A stretch of DNA of 6,318 bases. Source: Deltaproteobacteria bacterium RIFCSPLOWO2_02_56_12. GTDB lineage: Bacteria; Desulfobacterota; Binatia; UBA9968. Position numbers and translations under genes: made by a program. The stretch lies in the NCBI GenBank assembly GCA_001799045.1, contig MGRY01000076.1, positions 1-6,318 of the forward strand, written 5' to 3'. Positions 1 through 4,964 of this stretch are shown in pieces (position 1 is the stretch's first letter; every line of letters begins with the position of its first letter). The notes under the pieces are model-generated. The model made no database searches. It saw only the letters and a program-made list of their open reading frames with translations, and was not told the DNA's origin.

Positions 1-850
1 TGGCCTTCTGATCTGCCGCATCGTAAATCATAGGCTTGCCAGACTTCGGATCCCGTACATATCGCCCATCAGGACCCACCAGATAAGGGGCATTAGTCCT
101 ATGCTTCAGATACTTCTCATCATAGCTCCCTATCTCATTCAGCAAGACATGAAGCATCCCTAAAGCAAAGGCAGTGTCAGTACCAGGCCGTATCGGTACC
201 CACTCATCAGACTTGCTCGCTGCATTCCCTCCAATCGGATCGACCACCACCAGCTTCATCCCTCGGGCGCGGGCATCGGCCATGTCCCGAAGAATGTGAT
301 TGAACGAGCCGCGGGCGGCTATGCCAAACTGGGTTCCTACAAGGATGCAATAGTTGCAGTAATGGAGATCGGGCTGCTGGTGAAAGCCGCCGCCGGAGAA
401 AAACTCCACCGGATGGATCACCTTGCCGCAAGTGGCAGAGGCATTGCTCGAATAGTGGGGAGTGCCAAACGCGCTGGCAAAGGCATGTAGCCAGGAGTGA
501 AGATCGCCGGTTATCTCCCAGCCATGGATGTAAAGCTTCTTTGGATTTTCCTGAATGGCCTGGAGATTAGCAACTATCGAGCTCAGAGCTTCCTCCCACG
601 AAATCTCCTGCCAGCCAGGGTCCACGTGGAGTCCCTTCTTCGGGTTGGTCCGTTTCAGGGGGACCTTAACCCGATTCGGGTTATAGAGATTCATGATGCC
701 CGCCTTGCCCTTGGCGCACATGTTCCCCCGATTCTGTGGATTGTTAGGATCGCCTTCGATGTTCATCACCAGCCCATCCTCCACTTGCACCAGAACACCG
801 CATCCCACATAACACATGCCACAAGCAGTCGGTATCCACTTTGACGCCAT
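1..850 (-). CDS. Molybdopterin oxidoreductase catalytic subunit, DMSO-reductase family (C-terminus beyond window)
   Basis: Likely catalytic subunit of a membrane-anchored redox complex, binding a bis-pterin Mo or W cofactor and one [4Fe-4S] cluster. Starting at ATG 850 the frame is open for 283 codons to the left edge, so the gene is partial. The N-terminus has the family cluster motif C10-x2-C13-x3-C17-x27-C45, followed by C-A-K-G with K47 where family members carry the Lys/Arg between cluster and pterin. A T-C-G-K-V-I-H-P stretch puts C141 in the region where the metal-ligating Cys/Sec/Ser is usually found; this assignment is inferred. A Rossmann-like stretch (VVVDP, about 201-205) and the RPGTDTAFALGML motif (221-233) are typical of the family. 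GGAGG lies 6 nt before the ATG, and the start is 2 nt after the preceding stop. An in-frame TGA at 863-865 excludes an N-terminal Tat signal. Substrate unknown; thiosulfate/polysulfide-type or other chemistry is possible. Confidence 0.93.
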   Translation of the reverse strand, partial: MASKWIPTACGMCYVGCGVLVQVEDGLVMNIEGDPNNPQNRGNMCAKGKAGIMNLYNPNRVKVPLKRTNPKKGLHVDPGWQEISWEEALSSIVANLQAIQENPKKLYIHGWEITGDLHSWLHAFASAFGTPHYSSNASATCGKVIHPVEFFSGGGFHQQPDLHYCNYCILVGTQFGIAARGSFNHILRDMADARARGMKLVVVDPIGGNAASKSDEWVPIRPGTDTAFALGMLHVLLNEIGSYDEKYLKHRTNAPYLVGPDGRYVRDPKSGKPMIYDAADQKA

Positions 851-852
851 AG

Positions 853-1185
853 CTACCCTCCTTCAAACATGGGGAGCATAATGATCTCCACCTCGCTGTC
901 GCCGAGCCGCGCCCCCAAGCCTCCTACGTCTTTTACGTTCCGGCCGTTCAGGAAGATGAGGATATAGTGATGGAGCTTTCCTGGCTGACTGAACACCCAG
1001 GAGGTGAAAGGGTCACCAAAGCTGTCGGCAAGAAAGGTCAGGAGATCCCCAACCGTGCTCCCCTGAGGCATGGTCATCTCCAGATCCCTTTTTTTCACGA
1101 CCGCCCGAAGATCGCCCATGAACTTGACCTTGACCGATATCGCAGATGCTTGCGCTGCATTCTCCTTTAGATCCGCCTTGGCCAT
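853..1185 (-). CDS. MoaD/ThiS-like beta-grasp sulfur-carrier protein
   Basis: A 110-residue small protein ending in F-E-G-G. The C-terminal Gly-Gly (G109-G110) is the hallmark of MoaD/ThiS proteins, which are adenylated and thiocarboxylated there to donate sulfur. The core from about residue 17 fits the beta-grasp fold: an opening strand (ISVKVKF), a helix motif STVGDLLTFLADSFG (43-57), then FLNGRNVKDVGGL (78-90), matching the MoaD pattern of an xLNGxxV strand before the final LGDxxEVxxxP region. The first 16 residues are a polar extension. The gene sits between the NrfD gene (6 nt gap; GAGGG before the ATG) and the molybdopterin enzyme gene (2 nt gap), so it is surely co-translated with them. 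By inference it serves synthesis of the pterin dithiolene for this enzyme; a more specialised role in tungsto-/molybdo-enzyme maturation is possible. No E1-like partner is visible here. Confidence 0.88.
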   Translation of the reverse strand: MAKADLKENAAQASAISVKVKFMGDLRAVVKKRDLEMTMPQGSTVGDLLTFLADSFGDPFTSWVFSQPGKLHHYILIFLNGRNVKDVGGLGARLGDSEVEIIMLPMFEGG

Positions 1186-1191
1186 TTTCCC

Positions 1192-2046
1192 TCAGGTCAA
1201 CGGGAAAGGAACGTAAACCCCGGCCTTCAATACGCAGTAGCGAAAGAGCAGGCCGCCGATCAAGATGAAGAGACCGGCAAGCGCCATGGCCGACGGCGTC
1301 CATAAAACGACGGCCAAAGGAACGATCATGCCTACCAAAATCACTCCCACCTTGAAGGTCCAGCCCAAGGAACCCTCATTCAAGCGTCTTACCGCCTCCT
1401 TGGACGCTAGACCCGATCCCTTCGAAGTAGCGAGATACATTGCCCCGAGAACAAAGTTGACGACGATAAGGATCCCTCCCAAAAAGCTTATGGATCGAAG
1501 ATCGGCGCTCTCCAATCCCAACGGGGCAATCAGAAATATGAGTCCGCTTGCAACCATCAGAGAGTGAAAAGAAAAAAGCACCGGCAGAAGCGGGCTGTTC
1601 CAAAACGGGATGGAAGGAGAGGCGGCAAGCACAAAGCCGGGATAGAGAGTAACGAAGAGAGCGGAGATGCCGGCAACGACGCCGATCGTTCTCCTTGCCG
1701 TATCACTTCCCGGCGCCAACCAAGAAAGGGAGTCAAAAGCGGGAGCGCTATAAAGCGCACCGAAAACAATAAAAAGCGTCACGAAGATAACGCCGCGGCT
1801 GATCCAGGAAGAAAAGGGCTTACAGAGGGCGCGCCAGGCCCGGAGAGGGCGCCCCAACTCGACCATCAACACCACTGCCCCAAGAGCGACCAATCCCAGG
1901 GAAAGGACGGCAATAGATGGGGAAAGGTTGAAGAGCAAGAAAAGAAGGAAAAGGCCTCCTCCCATACCCCCAAGAAATAGGTCCACTGCTAGAAGCCAGG
2001 ACCACTCCTCCTGAGGAGTTAACTTCATGTTGAACTCATGCGCCAT
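1192..2046 (-). CDS. NrfD/PsrC-type membrane subunit
   Basis: A 284-residue integral membrane protein of the NrfD/PsrC family, which anchors iron-sulfur and molybdopterin subunits and exchanges electrons with the quinone pool or couples electron flow to ion movement. I see eight hydrophobic segments at roughly 16-39, 43-63, 84-104, 122-142, 152-176, 184-206, 230-250 and 252-271. The E-L-G-R-P-L-R-A-W motif (63-71), after the second helix, is a family signature. The acidic/aromatic N-terminus (QEEWSWLLAVDLFLGG, 12-27) also fits, with a glycine-rich first helix. No heme-ligand pattern stands out. The start ATG has AGGAGG 5 nt upstream and follows the ferredoxin-subunit stop by 17 nt; the stop is 6 nt before the MoaD-like start. 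Family assignment is firm, but the quinone or ion-pumping role is inferred. Confidence 0.92.
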   Translation of the reverse strand: MAHEFNMKLTPQEEWSWLLAVDLFLGGMGGGLFLLFLLFNLSPSIAVLSLGLVALGAVVLMVELGRPLRAWRALCKPFSSWISRGVIFVTLFIVFGALYSAPAFDSLSWLAPGSDTARRTIGVVAGISALFVTLYPGFVLAASPSIPFWNSPLLPVLFSFHSLMVASGLIFLIAPLGLESADLRSISFLGGILIVVNFVLGAMYLATSKGSGLASKEAVRRLNEGSLGWTFKVGVILVGMIVPLAVVLWTPSAMALAGLFILIGGLLFRYCVLKAGVYVPFPLT

Positions 2047-2063
2047 ATTAGCCTCCTAAAAAG

Positions 2064-2711
2064 CTAAGTTAGATAATAGAGCGAAGGGTCGGTCCCCAAC
2101 TCAGCCCGTGGCTGAAAATGAGATCTTTGCCTAACGAGCTTACAGATCTCACTTTCCAGGTCATTTAGATTGCCGAAGACAAGCGCACGGGTGGGACAGG
2201 TCTGGACGCAGGCGGGTTCTCGCCCCGTTTCGAGCCTATCGACACAGAAGGTGCACTTCTGCACTGTGCGGGGCTGCCACTTTTTATAGCTCTCGGCCTC
2301 GTATGGCGTGAGCTCCTCGCCATAGTATCCCTTTGAATCCTCCGCAATGAAGCGAACCTGATAAGGGCAGGCGACAACACAGGCACGGCAGCCGATGCAC
2401 TTATCTTGGTTAATCAAAACCAGATTGTCTCTCTTCCGCTTGTAGCTAGCCCCGGTCGGACAAACCGGAACACAGGGTGGCTCGCTGCAGTGGTTACAAC
2501 GAATTGGCAGGAAAACCTTGCGCGCCTGAGGGTAGCTCCCCTCTTCCTTCTCCAGCACCCTCATCCAGAAGATCCCAGGAGGTGTGCCATTCTCCGCTTT
2601 ACACGCTAGGGTACAGCTCTGGCAGCCGACGCAGCGCTTGAGATCAATGGCCATCCCCCACCTGGGAGCCTTACCGTTCTTACTTGCAACTGCTTTTTCG
2701 CTTGTTGCCAT
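2064..2711 (-). CDS. Four-[4Fe-4S] ferredoxin subunit, DmsB/PsrB/NrfC type
   Basis: Electron-transfer subunit that wires the molybdopterin enzyme to the NrfD-type membrane protein. With the start chosen here it has 215 residues and sixteen cluster cysteines in the classical four-group order: C27-x2-C30-x2-C33-x3-C37; C72-x2-C75-x4-C80-x3-C84; C105-x2-C108-x2-C111-x3-C115; C153-x2-C156-x11-C168-x3-C172. Each group ends in the pattern usual for this family, which carries four cubane clusters. I prefer ATG 2711, preceded by GAGGAG at 6 nt spacing, over the upstream in-frame ATG 2729, which has a weaker site and adds six residues (MNEERR). No twin-arginine signal is present. It is the first gene of the downstream operon, about 90 nt after a sigma-54-like promoter. 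Specific physiological electron partner unknown. Confidence 0.93.
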   Translation of the reverse strand: MATSEKAVASKNGKAPRWGMAIDLKRCVGCQSCTLACKAENGTPPGIFWMRVLEKEEGSYPQARKVFLPIRCNHCSEPPCVPVCPTGASYKRKRDNLVLINQDKCIGCRACVVACPYQVRFIAEDSKGYYGEELTPYEAESYKKWQPRTVQKCTFCVDRLETGREPACVQTCPTRALVFGNLNDLESEICKLVRQRSHFQPRAELGTDPSLYYLT

Positions 2712-2798
2712 CCTTCTCTCCTCATTCACTCTTTTAATCCAAACTCGCCTCTCTCGGTCTTCTCTTAATCCGCCGCCTCTTACGCGCTAGAATTGTAC

Positions 2799-2814
2799 AG
2801 CAAGATATATGCCA
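2799..2814 (-). promoter_or_regulatory. Putative sigma-54 (RpoN) -24/-12 promoter
   Basis: On the minus strand the bases read TGGCATATATCTTGCT. This matches the sigma-54 consensus TGGCAC-N5-TTGCW at every conserved position but one (T for C at the sixth base), with the required 10 bases between the -24 GG and the -12 GC. It lies in the intergenic gap 85-90 bases before the ferredoxin-subunit start, in the correct orientation. Transcription would begin around 2786-2789. Sigma-54 promoters need an AAA+ activator, and a dyad lies at a suitable upstream distance. Confidence 0.72.
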
Positions 2815-2928
2815 CGGCTGCTAGGAAAGTCGGCCAGGCTAAGTAGCTGGAATATCAGTCAAAGTGAAGGTCTAAGGAAATGGATGAGCCGACGAACTAA
2901 TCGCTTTGAGTTCCTAAACATGGAAAAG

Positions 2929-2951
2929 ACTGTTAAGAAATTCTTAATAGT
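2929..2951. promoter_or_regulatory. Dyad, candidate enhancer/activator binding site
   Basis: A 23-base inverted repeat with arms TTAAGAA and TTCTTAA around a single central A at 2940. It extends outward by a further three pairs (ACT/AGT) after one mismatched pair (g/t at 2932/2948). Its inner edge is about 115 bases upstream of the -24 element at 2814, the usual range for sites bound by sigma-54-dependent activators. It is AT-rich with no following T-run on the minus strand, so it does not look like an intrinsic terminator. The activator is not encoded in this window, and the role is inferred from symmetry and position. Confidence 0.5.
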
Positions 2952-3004
2952 TGGAAGGTTTTGCTTATACCTTGGGAAGCACGAAAGGTTACGAAAAGAG
3001 GGAT

Positions 3005-3484
3005 CTATTTTCCTCCGCCGCGAGCTTCCTGCAAAGCCTTAACAATCGCTTCAGCCTCAAGGCCGAGCTCCAACGTTTCGATCAGTTCGCCGTATCGTCC
3101 CGGATCGATCAATCTCTTAACCTCGGGTTCAAATATATGGAACGCTCTTAACCCGAGCTCAATTCCCGCCAAAGGCCCGGCGTAGGTAGGATCCCCGCGA
3201 GTTATCGTCTCGAATTGAACGAGGCAGCTATCCACGTTCGGCGCCCCAAGAATCACGACAAGATCATCTTTGCCATACTGCTCGGCTAGCTCTTTCACAC
3301 GACCTTGAACCTCAAGGTCCACAGCCCCGGCGGCTGTTCAGACAAAGCACTGAGTCGATGAGTAGGCGACCTTAGCTCCCAGGCCTTCAACTGCCTGCTC
3401 GATCGTGTGCGCGGGCACGCCGTCTCTTTCACCGAGAATGATGAGTTCTTTGCCTTTCAGATCCAGATGGTTTTTTTCCGTCAA
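3005..3484 (-). CDS. grdA: Glycine/sarcosine/betaine reductase selenoprotein A (in-frame UGA = selenocysteine)
   Basis: GrdA is the small shared selenoprotein of glycine, sarcosine and betaine reductases. Its selenolate takes the carboxymethyl group from protein B, passes it to protein C and is re-reduced by thioredoxin. Read from TTG 3484 to TAA 3005 with the TGA at 3338-3340 as Sec, it gives 159 residues, close to the family's 150-160. The redox motif C46-F-V-U49 is followed by TAAGAVDLE (50-58), a family hallmark, and GDPTYAGPLAG lies at 97-107. The N-terminus (ELIILGERDGVPA, 13-25) also matches. The TTG start is chosen because GGAGGTG (3489-3495) precedes it at ideal spacing and no in-frame ATG/GTG lies upstream before the grdC stop. 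The gene begins 24 nt after grdC. Conventional gene calling would leave only a 105-residue fragment from GTG 3322. Confidence 0.95.
3301..3319 (-). promoter_or_regulatory. Candidate bacterial SECIS hairpin for grdA
   Basis: Starting 19 nt after the UGA, the mRNA has a perfect 8-bp stem, GACCUUGA pairing with UCAAGGUC, closed by a GGU loop. Bacterial SECIS elements lie inside the coding region just 3' of the UGA. They have a short stem whose apical loop starts with G, roughly 16-37 nt from the codon, and this hairpin meets those criteria. GGU also occurs in the apical loop of the E. coli fdhF element. The loop may open wider in vivo. SelB binding is inferred. Confidence 0.7.
3321..3337 (-). 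promoter_or_regulatory. Second hairpin immediately 3' of the grdA UGA
   Basis: The bases directly after the UGA can form a 6-bp stem, ACAGCC with GGCUGU, around a 5-base GCCGG loop. It ends one base before the candidate SECIS stem, so the two could stack. It may belong to the extended recoding structure or slow the ribosome at the UGA. The bases also encode the conserved TAAGAV peptide, so coding constraint alone could produce the pairing. Confidence 0.45.
3338..3340 (-). other. Recoded UGA (selenocysteine) codon of grdA
   Basis: The TGA is flanked on both sides by conserved GrdA sequence in the same frame: Cys-Phe-Val before it and Thr-Ala-Ala-Gly-Ala after it. It is the second reactive residue of the CxxU motif that is Sec in characterised GrdA proteins. 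This makes recoding far likelier than a nonsense mutation. The host must carry SelA/SelB/SelC/SelD, none of which is in this window. Confidence 0.95.
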
Positions 3485-3488
3485 GAGA

Positions 3489-3495
3489 CACCTCC
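3489..3495 (-). promoter_or_regulatory. Strong ribosome binding site before the TTG start of grdA
   Basis: GGAGGTG lies with 6 nt between GGAGG and the TTG at 3484-3482. It is among the best Shine-Dalgarno matches in the window and compensates for the weak TTG codon. It fixes the grdA start, which automatic callers would miss because the frame meets TGA 48 codons later. Confidence 0.75.
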
Positions 3496-3508
3496 GATAG
3501 ATATTTAG

Positions 3509-4954
3509 TTATGGGTGCCGCTCCAGCAAGAGCGACATCCCGTCACTTAACTGGGTCATTTGTCCCAAAAACAAACTTGCGCGGGCAAAAAGGACACACC
3601 TTCTTAATTCACCTTGGGTCAAGCCCCTTAGCGCATGGGGCACATAAGCAAAGGCCGAGGCGATGTGCCCTTGGGTCGGGACATAGCCAGGCACTCCTTT
3701 TTTCCTTATGAATTCCGCGATCTCCCCCCGACCGATCTTCCCACAAGAGGCCAGGACTGCTGCGAGCATGCGATAATTGCGTTCAGCGACATCGCCGCCG
3801 TTAGCGGGAATGGTTATCTCAGGATTGTGAAGCTCCGAAACGAATTTGTCTACCGCAGCCACATCCAAACTCAATCGCTCTAGAGGTTCGACGACAATGG
3901 CCTTTAGCTGCTGATCCACGCCGGCTCCGGATCGAACCGGGTGACGTCCCACGCTGGCGAGATTGATAATCGGACTCAGCCCGTCATCGCGCCCGATCCA
4001 GACAGCGACCGCCGCCTGCATATCTTCCAAAACCGGGATCCCTTTCTCTACGTGATAAAGAAACTTCATTCCCAGCTTAGGCAACGAAGAGCCACCCACT
4101 ACCAGCACGTTTTCCACCACGCCGCTTTGCACCATAGCCGCGCCCATCACCATTGCTGGGATCGGCGCCGCACAGAAATCCTTGATATCGACCCCCGACG
4201 CCAGGTCGCATCCGGCAAACTCTGCTATGGCCTTCGCAAGATTTCCGCCCCCCCGTTGGTAGCGATCCCCAACGGCCTCCTCTGAGCAACTCAATACAAA
4301 ATGGGCGTCCTGAGGCTTTAGGTTCCCGTCCTGATGAAAGATTTCGCGAACTGCCAACGCCGCCGAGACCTTACAGCAAAGATTTTCCAACAGAATATGA
4401 GCCGTGAGCGACTCATCCTCCGCGTTGCCGTGCCGCACCCATCCTACCGGTTCTGGATCCGTGCCAACGTAAAGAGGCAACCCCGCGCCCCGCTCGATCT
4501 CAGACCGAAGCTGCTCCCGAGTGAGAAGGGGAGGATCAACTCGAACCAGCGGTCTGCATAGCGCAGATCGATCTAGGCGAGGTTTCGCATCTTCCCAAAA
4601 ACGCTCTAACAGGTGAACATGCTTGAAGACATCGGCGACAGCCAGGAGCGCAATGAATCTCTCCTCCTCCACAAGCTCTCCAAAGGGAAAAGCCTCATTC
4701 GGTTTCAGAGCGGGCTGGTTGAACCACGGCCTTGCGATCTCCAAGAGACTCTGCGGCGATTGTTTGCCAAGAAAAACGTCATTGGGCAGATAATTTTCTG
4801 CCTGTTCATAAGTCCTGAGGCTTCCCAGAAGCTCCTGCAGGCGCGAAGGACGGGCGGCGATCTCTCTCGATGGCTTGGAACCGTATCGGACAAGCCCGGG
4901 AGAATGAATGAGAATGGCACTTGCCGCCTTGATTACCGGTTGCAGATTTGACAT
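3509..4954 (-). CDS. grdC: Glycine/sarcosine/betaine reductase complex protein C, beta subunit
   Basis: GrdC forms protein C with GrdD. The complex takes the carboxymethyl group from selenoprotein A and yields an acetyl thioester and then acetyl phosphate in the cytoplasm. The 481-residue product is slightly shorter than usual (about 500-510) and has a thiolase/FabH-like fold by family. Visible GrdC signatures are CSEEAVGDRYQRGGGNLAKA (223-242), the VDIKDFCAAPIPAMVMGAA region (255-273) with C261 in the expected reactive position, VLVVGGSSLPKLGMKF (283-298), ITIPANGGDVAERNYR (380-395) and GYVPTQGHIASA (423-434) with H430. I chose ATG 4954 because TAGGAA precedes it and the product then begins with the family-like MSNLQPVIKAASAIL. 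The longer in-frame start at 5011 lies inside the upstream gene. The GrdE-type stop (4962-4964) is only 7 nt away. The partner gene grdD is not visible. Confidence 0.93.
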   Translation of the reverse strand: MSNLQPVIKAASAILIHSPGLVRYGSKPSREIAARPSRLQELLGSLRTYEQAENYLPNDVFLGKQSPQSLLEIARPWFNQPALKPNEAFPFGELVEEERFIALLAVADVFKHVHLLERFWEDAKPRLDRSALCRPLVRVDPPLLTREQLRSEIERGAGLPLYVGTDPEPVGWVRHGNAEDESLTAHILLENLCCKVSAALAVREIFHQDGNLKPQDAHFVLSCSEEAVGDRYQRGGGNLAKAIAEFAGCDLASGVDIKDFCAAPIPAMVMGAAMVQSGVVENVLVVGGSSLPKLGMKFLYHVEKGIPVLEDMQAAVAVWIGRDDGLSPIINLASVGRHPVRSGAGVDQQLKAIVVEPLERLSLDVAAVDKFVSELHNPEITIPANGGDVAERNYRMLAAVLASCGKIGRGEIAEFIRKKGVPGYVPTQGHIASAFAYVPHALRGLTQGELRRCVLFARASLFLGQMTQLSDGMSLLLERHP

Positions 4955-4958
4955 GAGC

Positions 4959-4964
4959 TTCCTA
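4959..4964 (-). promoter_or_regulatory. Ribosome binding site of grdC overlapping the upstream stop
   Basis: The minus strand reads TAGGAA, 4 nt before ATG 4954. The TAG is also the stop codon of the GrdE-type gene, so terminating ribosomes sit directly on the grdC binding site and translational coupling is expected. This site decides the grdC start over the longer in-frame option at 5011. Confidence 0.65.

Larger units (their letters stand above)
2712..3004 (-). other. Intergenic region between grdA and the ferredoxin-subunit gene
   Basis: This 293-base stretch is the only sizeable non-coding gap in the window. It is more AT-rich than the flanking genes and no coding frame in it resembles a known protein. 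Reading in the direction of transcription it contains a dyad at 2929-2951, a shorter inverted repeat GAACT/AGTTC (2894-2898 and 2909-2913), a sigma-54-type promoter at 2799-2814, and a leader of roughly 80 bases before the ferredoxin-subunit start. I see no GC-rich hairpin plus T-run after grdA, so read-through from the grd genes into the downstream operon is possible in addition to the local promoter. Confidence 0.7.

Noticed and set aside
497..844. Plus-strand and other shadow frames opposite the catalytic subunit and Grd genes
   Set aside because: They lie antisense to well-supported conserved proteins and show no recognisable motifs.
1564..1980. Plus-strand frame of 138 codons opposite the NrfD gene
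   Set aside because: Its product is a low-complexity Lys/Arg/Glu-rich sequence that mirrors the hydrophobic codons of the membrane protein on the other strand. No family resemblance and no ribosome binding context.
2712..2729. Upstream ATG at 2729 for the ferredoxin subunit
   Set aside because: It is in frame and possible, but the ATG at 2711 has the clearer GAGGAG site at proper spacing. The difference is only six residues.
2894..2913. Inverted repeat GAACT/AGTTC in the intergenic region as a second activator site
   Set aside because: Only five pairs per arm with a 10-base spacer; this can easily arise by chance and it is unlike the stronger dyad nearby.
2965..2996. Possible terminator after grdA (ACCTT/AAGGT arms)
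   Set aside because: The stem is only about five pairs with a long loop and no T-run follows on the minus strand, so it does not qualify as an intrinsic terminator.
3005..3322. A stand-alone 105-residue gene starting at GTG 3322
   Set aside because: The GTG is an internal Val codon of GrdA. There is no ribosome binding site before it, and the conserved N-terminal half continues upstream across the UGA.
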